This document shows, piece by piece, positions 1-18,770 of a stretch of 64,000 bases of DNA. The position numbers and the translations under genes are program-made. Origin of the DNA: Xiphias gladius (Eukaryota; Chordata; Actinopteri; Istiophoriformes; Xiphiidae); assembly GCF_016859285.1 (NCBI RefSeq), contig NC_053416.1:14180001-14244000 (forward strand). The letters run 5' to 3'. The notes under the pieces were generated by a model. It ran no database searches. It worked only from the letters and a program-made list of their open reading frames with translations, and was not told the DNA's origin. Numbering within the stretch: the first letter of the stretch is position 1; every line of letters starts with the position of its first letter.

Positions 1-306
1 TTCGGAAACTGAATTTGAACTTGACAGGAGGAGAAAGTAGGAGTATTGATTTAAAAAAAAAAAAAGACTGGGAAACCGTTATCGTTACGGCGCCTGAGGT
101 CGGACCTCTGCGAGGTTCTTCCGACAGTCTCAGTCGCGGACCCGCGTTCAGGCACCGTGAATGAGCACAGCCTTCATCGCCTACATTTCAGAAACTCTTC
201 ACTTCAGCATAGGGACTTTGAAGAGTGCTGGAGAAGAAAAAAACAACAGAGCAAATGTGCGGTAAAAGGGCGATTTAACAAGATTAGAGCATTTAGAAAT
301 GATCCA

Positions 307-604
307 CATTGATGTAGGACGGTGCAGCAGATACCCCAAAGTTCCAGTTTGACCAGAATAGTCTCACGTTTCTACAGAAACAATCGCCAAAGAAAGATTT
401 TACAAAGATTTTACAAACTTTAAAGAAGAGACGTTTCTTAATGCCCCCCTTTCCATTGATGTAGGACGGTGCAGCAGATACCCCAAAGTTCCAGTTTGAC
501 CAGAATAGTCTCACGTTTCTACAGAAACAATCGCCAAAGAAAGATTTTACAAAGATTTTACAAACTTTAAAGAAGAGACGTTTCTTAATGCCCCCCTTTC
601 CATT
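307..604. repeat. 147-bp direct tandem duplication, two copies
   Basis: Bases 307-453 are repeated, as far as I can see without change, at 454-600, and the first four bases of a third unit follow. The unit contains a smaller internal echo (two neighbouring copies of agattttacaa). Because 147 is divisible by three, a minus-strand open frame runs through both copies, but it has no recognisable protein character and I do not call it a gene. The near-identity suggests a recent duplication or an assembly artefact. Confidence 0.9.
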
Positions 605-3600
605 TAGCCAACTTGCCCGTGAGATCCGCCTCTTCTGCACACTTCAGATGGCTGCACCAGCAGGACACTAGGACCACCAGGTGTGGTGATGGGTCATGCT
701 GGTTTTTTGTGACAGCTTTAAGGCTGCGACCTCTGTCCCCCTTCAACATTTGCGTGGTTTAACAGTCAGTGGTGGGTCAGCATGGTCAGAAGTGATCTCC
801 TAGCAGATGATCCTGATAGTGACTCAACCTTGTCAAAGTACTGTAACAGTGACTCCCAGTAATATAATCAGTCGGTTAAGGTGATTTGAGCCGAAAACTG
901 ATAGATGGATTTACCTATTAAGAAATCATTCCGTTTAAGTTTAGCCTTTTTAAAATAAAGTTTTTTAATGCCTTCTAAGACCATTTTTGAGGGATCTGAA
1001 TTTAGTGCTATTTAAGACTTTTCAAGACTTGCAGATCCCCTGTAGCATGACTGTGTTTCTTTATTTTATGTCATATGAAATGGTTTTCCATTGGTATAGT
1101 TCATCAGTGCCTTTGGCTGCTTTCTGGCAAATGACAAACAAGTGTCACATGTCAGACCGTCACCCAATGCACCACCAACGGCAGTTTGGAAAAAAGCTCT
1201 CAACTTGGAAGGAAGCTGAAAAAACAGATGTTATTTCGAAAATAGTTTGCAATAGGAAGCACAGGTGATGGGCAGCACCATGTTAAACCACAGAAAAGGA
1301 GAATCCAACACCTAAAACACTCACACCCACAAGTGAAATCTGTATGTTTTGTTCCAGTGACTCTTTAGCTGGTTTGAGGGGACTTTATTTGGCTTACGGT
1401 AACGTCCCTTTTTGAGGCACCAGCTTTTATTCTTTCTATTTTTTTTCTTTCGGTGTGGGGGCAGATGGCTTGAGATGATACTATGGAGATGAGACATTCA
1501 ACTAGCAAAAATATCTGCAAGAGGAATAAGAAAAAGCTTCTGTGAATACCAAACTGAATACAAAGGTTTTCACTATGCCTCAAATTCAGGCCACAATGCA
1601 TTAATGCTAAGATTTGTAATGATCTACCATACCCTTCGATTTTACAATTTATCATATATTGCCATTATTTTGCCTTTTTTTTTTCCTTCAAATGCATAAA
1701 AAGCTCAGATATTATAGACAAGGGCAACAAATTTGGGTCAATTACTGTAAAATTTAAGGTCAATCAGAAAAATTCTTTCAACAAGCTTTTAATTTTACAG
1801 AACATATTTGTATTTTACACCAGTCTCTCTTTAACAACTTTCAATAAAAATATTGTGCATCAAAATATATAACAACAGAGGACATGAACACTACCCAACC
1901 AACATGGGGGGGGGGCTGAGATTGTGTCCATTTATTTCCCCACATCTGGCAGCACAATTTAAAAGGCAATAAATAAGTGACTTCAGTCTTAAATATAGCT
2001 GTAAATATTGTTGTGAGAACATTGAGAGATGACAGCTTATATCATATTACAGCATTCACCCACAAGGCTTTTTCCTGTGTTGGTTAAATCTAGTTTTCTC
2101 ACCACAGCCAAGGGAAAACTTTGATCAACATCATTTTTCTGTAGAAGTGGAGTTTTTCCTTAAACCTTTCAGAGCTCGTCATCAGAGGAACATTTCATTG
2201 CCAAAAATGACTGAAAGATATTTTGACAAGTCATATTTCCAATACGTGTATTCATTTAGAAGTACCACATGGAAAATTTAGAATTTCAATGCAGGAAACT
2301 GTCCTTCAAATCTTCCTTCCGTCAGCTTGGGTCAAGTACTTTTGTAACAGTTCTAGGCATTTTAGGAACCTCGACCCAAATTCAGCTTGTTTTTTTTCTC
2401 TCCTTTTGACAGAATCATAGCTTATGCTGCAAAAGATAACATACCATACCATACATGTTATACATACTGTCAGCATTGATGTATTATAAGAACTGGATAA
2501 CAGGCTCCAAGATGACGTCAGTTCATTTCAGTGGAAAACTGCTTGCAAATCACAAAAGCTATGGACTTTACATTGGGATGGCGTCGTATGAATAAAAACA
2601 AGATTTACTCTTTTACAAATATTAAACATTCATGGCTTAAAACTTCTTTCTACAAAGAGTTTGACCTTGTTTGAACTGAACGTGTTTGCGGGTGGAGGTG
2701 TCCTGTCAGTAGTTTGACAGACGTCCCCTTTTATAATGGTATTCTAAAATGCTTTTTGGGCCGCTGGGGATTTTTTTCGTTGCAGTACCACAAGTGGCTA
2801 CAGGGGCAATTTTGCAGCAAGGCTCAGTCGCTAGGCCGCATCAGCTCTCTTAATACATCCATGGCTGTCACATGGTAAAGGTTGTGGTAATGTTATGGTA
2901 AACACTAAAGAGCCAAAGCCCTCGAAAGTTATTTTTTGGAAACACAAACAGTCCTGTCATTTCTTCTGCTGATATAAAGGCCTTTGTAATGATCACTGGT
3001 ATCCTTTCATTCATGTGTTATACCAGATTTGCAAATGTTTCATAAGGGTTCATTTCAGTGGAGCATGGCTGAGAACATGGGAGTGTTTGGTTTCGTTTGT
3101 TAACACATGTCCTCGTTGGCTTCACTCCATCCTTGATTGAAGAAGTGCAGGCCCCGCAGATGGGTTTCCACAACAAGGTTAATTAAAGTTGGAAGTAAAC
3201 AAAAATTAACTGCTGTAAAAAGAAAACATTCACTTCCTGGAGCGCTGCACTCGCTACAACAGTAAACAGCATCAATCAAGTTTTCTCTGTCAGTGCGGGT
3301 TCAGTAGGATCCCTCTTTTCTGTCAGCGCTGTTTTAACTTCCTTACCACTGCAGGTCATCTGCAGCACATCTTCCGACTTCACAGCTTTAGGGATATGTT
3401 CACCTCCATATGATATGATCCAGTTCAGAGCTACAGAAAAGTGACCAGCCGACGTGGGGATAAAACACAGGTCATAACTGGGTGAAAAGTGGAAGTGTTG
3501 ATTTTTAAATCCCTCTCAAGTCAGCTGCAGCTGTAGCAGATCCTCTTCCATAGTCTTGCAGCCCTCAGTTCTTTATGGCACAAACAAAATTAACGTATCT
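605..3600. other. Gene-poor flank, possibly distal RAB24 3' UTR
   Basis: No exon chain or recognisable protein is visible on either strand here or in bases 1-306. The stretch is AT-rich. If RAB24 uses distal polyadenylation, part of this would be its 3' UTR; minus-strand AATAAA words occur near 1931 and 1384. Bases 60-180 are relatively CpG-rich and could belong to the edge of a neighbouring gene, but I cannot support that further. Confidence 0.4.
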
Positions 3601-3625
3601 AACAGGTGTAAACAGTACTGTCTGA

Positions 3626-3631
3626 TTTATT
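3626..3631 (-). terminator. Candidate RAB24 polyadenylation signal
   Basis: TTTATT on the plus strand gives AATAAA on the minus strand about 110 nt downstream of the RAB24 stop codon. It would produce a short 3' UTR. Other AATAAA words lie further away, so usage is uncertain. Confidence 0.45.
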
Positions 3632-3740
3632 TTTCTCTGATTTGGATACCAGATCCAGAGTGAAGTTATCTTACACCCATCCAGCATATCCAGTTTTGAC
3701 TCCAGCTGAGGAAAGATGAACATTTCTGTTTCCCTCAGCA

Positions 3741-11834
<8,094 letters not shown>

Positions 11835-12381
11835 AGTAACTGAGTTTGGAAAAGCCCAGGACAAGACCACGGCACAGCAAACCGAGGAGGGACGGTTAAT
11901 ATACGGGGCAGCTCCTGGGCTGCTTAGTGTGCTGTGTGATGAAAGGACAGGATACACAACAGATGAGTGACAATAATAATATTATAATATTATAATAGTA
12001 TAAGTCATATACACTATTTGCATTTATTTAGAAACAGAAAATAATAATTTAAAGACTGAAAATTATGACAAATGTGATCTAGCTCCATAATTACTAGGAA
12101 TTACCAAATCCTAAACCTTTCTGGAACTGCTTACAAATCTTTTTACTTTCTGTTATTATCTGTATAGGTTGTGTCTACAGATAACTGATGTATTTCTACA
12201 CTTTATGCATGTATCTCTTCCTAATAAGATTTCATACTTATAAGATAAAATGTTCAAACAGTAAAATCTTAAAGTCACAACTTAGTCTCTTTACAAACTG
12301 TAAATTAGGGCTGCTACTAAAGATTAATGTTATGCACTGATTATTAATCACAAACTGTCAAAAATAATGTTCTATGCCTAC

Positions 12382-12727
12382 AGTGCTGCAACTAACGATT
12401 ATTCCCATTGTCACTTAATCTGCTGATTATTTTCTCAATTCATCGATTTGTATAAATGTCAAATGCCATAGTTTCTCAAGGTGCAAAGTGGCATTTTCAA
12501 GTGTATTGCTTTGCCCGAACAACAGTCCAAAACCCAAAGATATTCAATTTACAATGTGAGAAAATAGAGAAAAGCGGGAAATCTTTGCATTTAAGAAGCT
12601 GAAAACAGTTTGTTTTTTTGTTTTTTTTGGCATTTTGCTTGAAATTGCTTAACGATTAGTCGAATTATGAAAGCAGTTGCCAATTATTTTTTCTGTCGAT
12701 CGACTAATTTACTTATGGTTGCAGCTG
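12382..12727 (+). repeat. Full-length copy of MITE-like family A
   Basis: The best preserved copy of the family in the window. It begins 'gtgctgcaactaacgatta' and ends 'cgactaatttacttatggtt' plus gcagctgc, giving partly matching inverted ends, with the internal segment 'acagtccaaaacccaaagat'. It lies between the RAB24 first coding exon and the upstream promoter region, so in the large first intron. Confidence 0.75.
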
Positions 12728-13239
12728 CATATGCCTACTACAAAATACCAAAGCCGTGTCATAAATAGCTGGATTTCTCTGTCCAACGATCCAAACACTC
12801 AAAGTATTCACTTCATAAATTCTACTTTATACTTCTCATATGTACATATGAATATGAGAAGAGCAATAAAAAGGTATATAAGATGCATTTGAACTTAACA
12901 AATGACTAGATAATAATAATGATAACGACGTGGTAATGACTATTAAAAATACCATTTATTAGTTGTAATTGACTGAGTTAGTCGTTTCAGCACTACTGTA
13001 AATGGGTGAATTAAAAGGACTAGCTTTCAATATATAACCTCATATTACACTGTATTTGAATTCAAAGATAAAGGGTCACATTGTATTTGATTCCTGTTTC
13101 ACTATGTACTTTCAACTTAAAATTTCAGCTGTAACAGGCTGTTGAATTACCGTACTCTCTTCAGATTGTTAACTCTACTTTACCTGAATCAGTTTCGTTT
13201 AAACAAAAGCGGCGTTTGATTAAGTTACGCAAAAATAGG

Positions 13240-13900
13240 AGTCGTTCAGTTACCTCAACGTGACATGACGAAAACACCAGCCCAGCATTACTGCGTTACT
13301 GGAAATCAGGGTTTGAGAGCTAGCCTCGCTAACTTCTGCACCATACACAAACACTGAAAACTCACCTGGTAGCTAGCTTGACTCACAGATCTCCCTCAAC
13401 ATTAGGAGCCAAACCGGAGCTTTCACCCGTGGCTAACACACCTGCGAAGTAGTAACGACGGTCACAGCCAAATCGCTCGTCATTTCTGCCCAGCCTTGCT
13501 ACGCCGACTGCTGTCTGGACACGGAGAGTGGCAGCTAGCTAGGTTAACGTTGCCGACACTGTTGTGCAATGGTTGAAATTACGAGCAAGTAGTCAGTTGG
13601 ATAAGGTTACACACAGAGCCGGTAAACATCGTCTGCGGTTCACAGGCCCTCCATTCTCTAAAAACAACTCCGGCTACCTAAAGGGGCCCGGCTGGCTGCA
13701 GGTAGAGGTAATTAACGTTTCTGAGGGGGGAAAAGAAAATATCCAACACAGCTTTGTTTGTTTGGGTGGGAACCACAGAGGCGAGAGGAGCGGGTTTCCA
13801 GGAGAAGGAAGTGCCCGAATTGCATGACACAATCACCGGATGTTGGGAAACCGAGCTGTAGTCCAGCCCTACCTGTGAAGTAATGGCGTTGAAGTTAGCT
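13240..13900 (-). promoter_or_regulatory. Probable RAB24 5' exon and promoter region
   Basis: This is the only CpG- and GC-richer patch upstream of the RAB24 coding exons. On the minus strand a good donor (ACCAG|GTGAGT) ends at 13366, which would close a non-coding first exon; another possible donor (CACAG|GTAGGG) lies near 13872. No TATA box is obvious. The transcription start cannot be placed from sequence alone. Confidence 0.5.
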
Positions 13901-14210
13901 AACCGGGTAAACCGACCAACCGCCTTTACTCTAGTATCACCTGGGTGTACATAGTTTGGTTAATCACACATTTGACGGAAATCTGCAAAACTTAAGTAGA
14001 AAATCAACTGTCAGGTCCTCCATCCTCCATCTTGTAGCCTTGGTCTCGTAGAGGGACCCTGTCAAAATCTAGTTTTAAAAACCAGTTTCGGTTTATAGTT
14101 GGTGTATATTTTCTCATTTGTCATAAAGTTGTATTTTTTCACAAGTATCGAGTAATTAACACACACAAAAAGCGGGGAAAGGTAGTGTTAGTCCATCATA
14201 GTAGTATTGT

Positions 14211-14460
14211 AAGGCTGAAACGAACATTTATTTTCATTATCCATACGTCTAAAAATGTTATTTCATAATTGATTCATTGTTCAGTGGATAAAATGTAAGA
14301 AAATAGTCAGAAGGCCGATTATTATACCCTGAAGCCCAGGTTAACATATAATGCCTTGTTATCTCTAACTAACAGTCAAAAGTACAATGTTAACTTTACT
14401 GTCCTAGAAAACTGAGAAAATGGCAAATATTAACATTGAGAAGTTGGTATCTTCTCTACC
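14211..14460 (+). repeat. Degraded copy of MITE-like family A
   Basis: Begins 'aaggctgaaacgaacattta' and continues with the family's diverged body (an acagtcaaaagtacaatg segment and a closing 'gagaaaatggcaaatatt'). The right end is not clear. Confidence 0.5.
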
Positions 14461-14586
14461 TTCTAGTATTTTTTTTTGGCATTTTTCCTCTAAAAAAAAT
14501 AATTAAATGAAAAATCAGTAATTAAAGCACAGAAAACCTGTGGAAACATTACAAGTATAACTCCACCACAGGAGAATTATAAGGGT

Positions 14587-14925
14587 GAAGCTAACAATTA
14601 TTTTCATTTTCCAAACATTTGACAGTTTTAGTAACTGATTGATTGTTCGGTGTTAAAAATGTCAGGAAAAGGTGAATAACAATATATTAACATATTCAAA
14701 ATGCTTGTTTTGTCTGACCAAGTCAAAATCTGAAAGATGTTGAGGTTGCTATTGTAGAAAATTAGTAGGACTGGAAAATATTCAAATTTGAAAAGCTAGT
14801 GCCAGTGAATTTTTGACATTTTTGCTTAAAAAATGCTGAAAGTTTATCAGTGATCGAAATAGCTGCCAATTAGGCTAATTTTCTCTCAAACATCTATTAG
14901 ATTAATCAGCTAATCATTTCCGCTC
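14587..14925 (+). repeat. Degraded copy of MITE-like family A
   Basis: Begins 'gtgaagctaacaattatttt' and ends 'gattaatcagctaatcattt'. The internal part (tttgacatttttgcttaaaa) matches the family's 3' body. It lies directly after another copy. Confidence 0.6.
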
Positions 14926-14975
14926 TTGAGTACTTGTTGTTTTCTGTCTTCCTGAGGATAAAATGAAACTGATAC

Positions 14976-15058
14976 GTACAGTATAGTGGAGGCCAATAAC
15001 GGCCCACCAGCGATTTTTTGCCCTGGGCCCTTCTAGGAGGTTAATCTGGCCATGGCCA
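14976..15058 (-). repeat. Dispersed repeat shared with 34.2 kb
   Basis: Read on the minus strand this contains 'ccatggccagattaacctcc', then a GGGCCCAGGGCAAAA stretch, and closes near the Ccactatactgtac text. Bases 34238-34316 on the plus strand carry the same arrangement with scattered differences. Confidence 0.65.
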
Positions 15059-15974
15059 CAGGAGTAATTTGTGCTTTATTATAATATAATGAAATCAACA
15101 GGACAGTTTCTTTAAATTTCAACCTAACAATTGAAAAAGCAAAACCAAATTCAGTTTACAGCTTAAAATAGATTTATCTACGGTATCTTACCTATGTCGC
15201 CTCTTCAGTTCACTAAGATAAAAACATGAACTGTAGACCAGTTGTATTTAACTTTCTTTGGACAAATCAGACACATTGTATTTAAATCTTTAGTGTCTAA
15301 TTCGTGTATGGTTGTTGGCATGGAAAATGATCTACAAGTACAATTTTTTCTTCAGCTTTATTATATAGAACAAAGGTGACATTTTATACAAAAACAGATC
15401 TATCTTCTTAAAGAATTGGTTTGATAGGAACACTGTTTTGGTAGGTCAGCTGATCAGCTCTCAGGTCATCTCATTAATTAAAATTTATCTCTCATTTTCA
15501 ATTTTCCAATATCGGCTACAGCATATAACCTTGTAACGCAAGCGATACCTAATTGTTCTGTGGCTTTACACAGAAATGTTCCCTATCCAACTGATTTTTC
15601 AGTACTTCACCCGACTGACATTACTTAAGGTAAAATCTGTTTTCTACCATCCTCAATGAATAGAAATAGAGGCATCCATTTTATTTTTATTTTTTTCAGC
15701 ATGTCACCATCTACTGGAATAAATTTCTTGGTGGTATTCCATGTGAGAAGGTTTGGCTCACAAATATCTCATCACCAATACAATAAAGGAGGTTTTTCTT
15801 TAAATGTGTGCACAAAATTCATTCACATTCCTGCATTAAATAAAGTAAAAACACACAAAAAATGATAATTTGATGTATTATTAATAATAGTATTTATTAA
15901 ATCTGCATTTAAATAATGCATTATAAACTAAAAGTAAAAAAAGAACATTTAATTTACCAATTAATGAATCTAGT

Positions 15975-16240
15975 TCAATACTGTCTTTGAAAGAATAATT
16001 AGTCATTACATTTTAAAATTTTAGAAAATGTTGAAAAAAACCCAATCACAATTTCCCAAGGCCAAAGATAATGTCTTCAGATGACTAATTTTTTCCATCC
16101 AACAGTCAAAAGTCCAAAGCTATTCAGTTCACAATCGTAGATGACTGAGGAAACCAGAAAATATTCACTTTTGACTGATTTGTTTTATTTTCTGTCAACT
16201 GGCTAGTTGATTACTCAACTAATCAGTAAAGCCGTGAAAT
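15975..16240 (+). repeat. Degraded copy of MITE-like family A
   Basis: Contains the family's 'ccaacagtcaaaagtccaaa' body segment followed by 'attcagttcacaatcgtaga' and closes 'gattactcaactaatcagta'. Confidence 0.55.
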
Positions 16241-17280
16241 ACAGTACATGTAGATACTGTTTAAAGAAAAAGGTTCAAAGTTTTGCCTATTACTGCAGCC
16301 TGGACATTAGTATTTTCATGAAAATAAATGTAACAATTTATGCCTGATACATAAGAAAAGGAGTGTGTGGACTAAAGCTGGGCTGTTAGCTGCTGTTATC
16401 CTTCAAAAACAAAACCATGAGTGAAACTGTACTCTAAGCTTTACCAAGGGAATTCAGCTTAACCGTCCTCCCTAAAACTGAACTAAAACTCACGTGGTGT
16501 TAAAGGCAGTAAGGCCGTATTTTTCCCTGCTGACAAGCTTTTTGTTTGGATAGTTAAAAGGAGAGTATAGTCTTAAGATGTCTTATACTGTGGTGTAGCC
16601 TGAGTTTGGTTAGACTCCTGTGATAGACTGAATATAGATTAGCGTGTTTATTTAAAAAGTAGCTAGTTCTTTAAAGGCAGCAGATGTGACACTTCAACTG
16701 CTGTCCACCAAAAAGATGGAACACCTCCCGCCTCTGTGTGTTTTCAAAGTTATACAGGGCACTATTTTTACCTTTTGAGTGTACATTTTTGTCTTTCAGT
16801 CACTAGGACAAGTGCATCTTGACGACTGTGTCCAACAACATGGTCCAAACAAGGACAGTCCAAATAAAATGGTTCAGGACTGGAAACACCACCAAAACTG
16901 AAAATAGAAAGGAAAGAAAATGAGGGAAAAGAAAGAACAACATCCCAACCCCCCTGCCCTATTCTTTAGTCAGTGCAATAATTAATGTCAAAAAAACAAC
17001 TTTAAATATTCTAATATCAAATAATAGCTGCTATTTGTAACTTCAAATAGCTTATAGCCATGAACAGATGATGATACAATGAGCCTCTGGACACAGACAC
17101 GTAAAAGTCCAGCCACCCCTGCTAAAAAGGAGCAAGACCCCCAGACTGGAGGAGACACATTGTAGTCATTTTGCGTCGATTTGTGGCTGTTTGATTTAAT
17201 TTCCAATAACAGTCAACAGTCACTTCATACCATTCAAGCCAACAATCTACCACCCTCTGACTCTCATTGGGGGGCCACCT

Positions 17281-17352
17281 TAATACAGAGGGGCGGCCAG
17301 GGGTGGCAGAGGGCCCCTCACGTTGGGCTCCCCTGGCCACTCCTCTGTATTA
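17281..17352. repeat. Near-perfect inverted repeat (hairpin)
   Basis: The left arm at 17281-17303 begins taatacagagg and ends ggccagggg; the right arm at 17330-17352 is its reverse complement with 21 of 23 positions matching, separated by 26 nt. It is GC-rich within an AT-rich neighbourhood. Probably the core of a palindromic mobile-element remnant. Confidence 0.8.
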
Positions 17353-17696
17353 GGGGTGTCCAAACTATATGCGGCTGGACAACTTGATTTATACCGTATG
17401 ACCTGTGATTTACTTTAAAATTATAATTGTCCAGCTGACTATATTAAAATGCCGTTCCTAGTGTGAACGGTAGCACAATATGGGAACATTATTCGCAGGA
17501 AGCACACATGGATGCCAGAGCCACCCATCTGGCTGATGTCATGGCTACTATAGTGAAAACTACTAATCTCATCCAATCAACCGCACTTAAAGTCGTGGGA
17601 TAACATAACCTTCATGTAGGTAGGTTTGCTTACAGGACCGTTGTATGAGACTGCGTTAGATTTAGCTAGGTGTACCTAATAAACTGAGAACTGAGG

Positions 17697-17862
17697 GTGC
17701 TGAAATGATTAATCAATTAGTCGATCGACAGAAAATGAATACATCATTTTAATAACAGATTAAAGTTGTTTGAGTTATTTAGATTTTTTGACTATTTTCT
17801 GACACTTCATAGACTAAACAAATAATCGATGAACCATAAAAATGAATTCAGCCCTAAATTAC
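17697..17862. repeat. Short internally deleted copy of MITE-like family A
   Basis: Both ends of the family are present ('attaatcaattagtcgatcg' at the left, 'aataatcgatgaaccataaa' at the right) but most of the middle is absent. It lies about 230 bp upstream of the PGRMC1 start. Confidence 0.5.
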
Positions 17863-18045
17863 GAATAAAGACAATAGTATATTGTGATACACTTTATAAC
17901 GAATTCTACGGTATCTATCACGCAGTTAGAAGAGCCCCATTGGTCTAAGCAGTCAACGGTTGCCCGTGAGGCTGCGGCAGGGATTGGTTCAGGATCTATG
18001 AGATCCACCGCTTCCGACCCCACCACACACACCGGAGAGAAGGAG

Positions 18046-18048
<3 letters not shown>

Positions 18049-18082
<34 letters not shown>
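18049..18082. repeat. (GA)n tract in the PGRMC1 5' leader
   Basis: An uninterrupted GA dinucleotide run ends 8 nt before the PGRMC1 initiation codon at 18090, so it should lie in the 5' UTR or at the core promoter. Confidence 0.9.
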
Positions 18083-18084
<2 letters not shown>

Positions 18085-18089
18085 CCAAC

Positions 18090-18709
18090 ATGGCTGAATC
18101 AGAGGGAAACGAGTTCACTTCTGGTGGCATTTTTCAGGAAATCTTCACCTCCCCGCTGAACCTGACCCTGCTCAGCCTCTGCTTGTTTCTCCTGTACAAA
18201 ATCCTCCGCGGGGACAAACAGCCGGAGCTCGTCGAGGTGGAAAAACCGCTGCCCAAACTGAAGAGGAGGGATTTCACCCTGGCAGAGTTGAAGCCCTACG
18301 ATGGAACGCAGAATCCCAGGATCCTCATGGCTGTCAACGGGAAAGTGTTCGACGTGACCAGGGGGAAGAAGTTTTACGGGCCAGGTAACGTTACTCGACC
18401 CGCCCGCGTTAAGATGTTACCAATTGTTTCGTCGCCCCTCTCGTGTTACCAACGCAACGCCACCTACGGAAGTTAACGTGAGGTGGCCGTGGGTTTTGTG
18501 CGAAATTTATTTTTGCAGCTGGCACTTCACCGGCAATATCGTTAAATATAAGTCGTTGTTCGGTATATGCTCAAGTTTACTTTTATAATTGGAAGCTAAC
18601 GGCACACCCCCTTAGCTGAGATCACGTTTCACAACAGAGGAGCTGCTGTAGCCTTGCAACCAGAGATCGTCTATGCAAGAAGTTGAGTTACTCCATGGTT
18701 AAAAAATAC

Positions 18710-18770
<61 letters not shown>

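Larger units (their letters stand above)
13900..17880. other. RAB24-PGRMC1 spacer, repeat-rich, no gene seen
   Basis: No exon chain or known protein is visible on either strand. The spacer between the divergently oriented RAB24 and PGRMC1 promoters holds several degraded copies of MITE-like family A, one copy of another dispersed repeat near 14976-15058, and a strong hairpin at 17281-17352. The remainder is AT-rich single-copy-looking DNA. Confidence 0.6.

Noticed and set aside
293-640. 115-codon minus-strand open frame with an internal 49-residue repeat
   Set aside because: It exists only because the 147-bp tandem unit is a multiple of three; composition and context do not look coding.
17884-18159. 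Open frame overlapping the PGRMC1 start
   Set aside because: It reads the (GA)n leader and the PGRMC1 first exon in a different frame.
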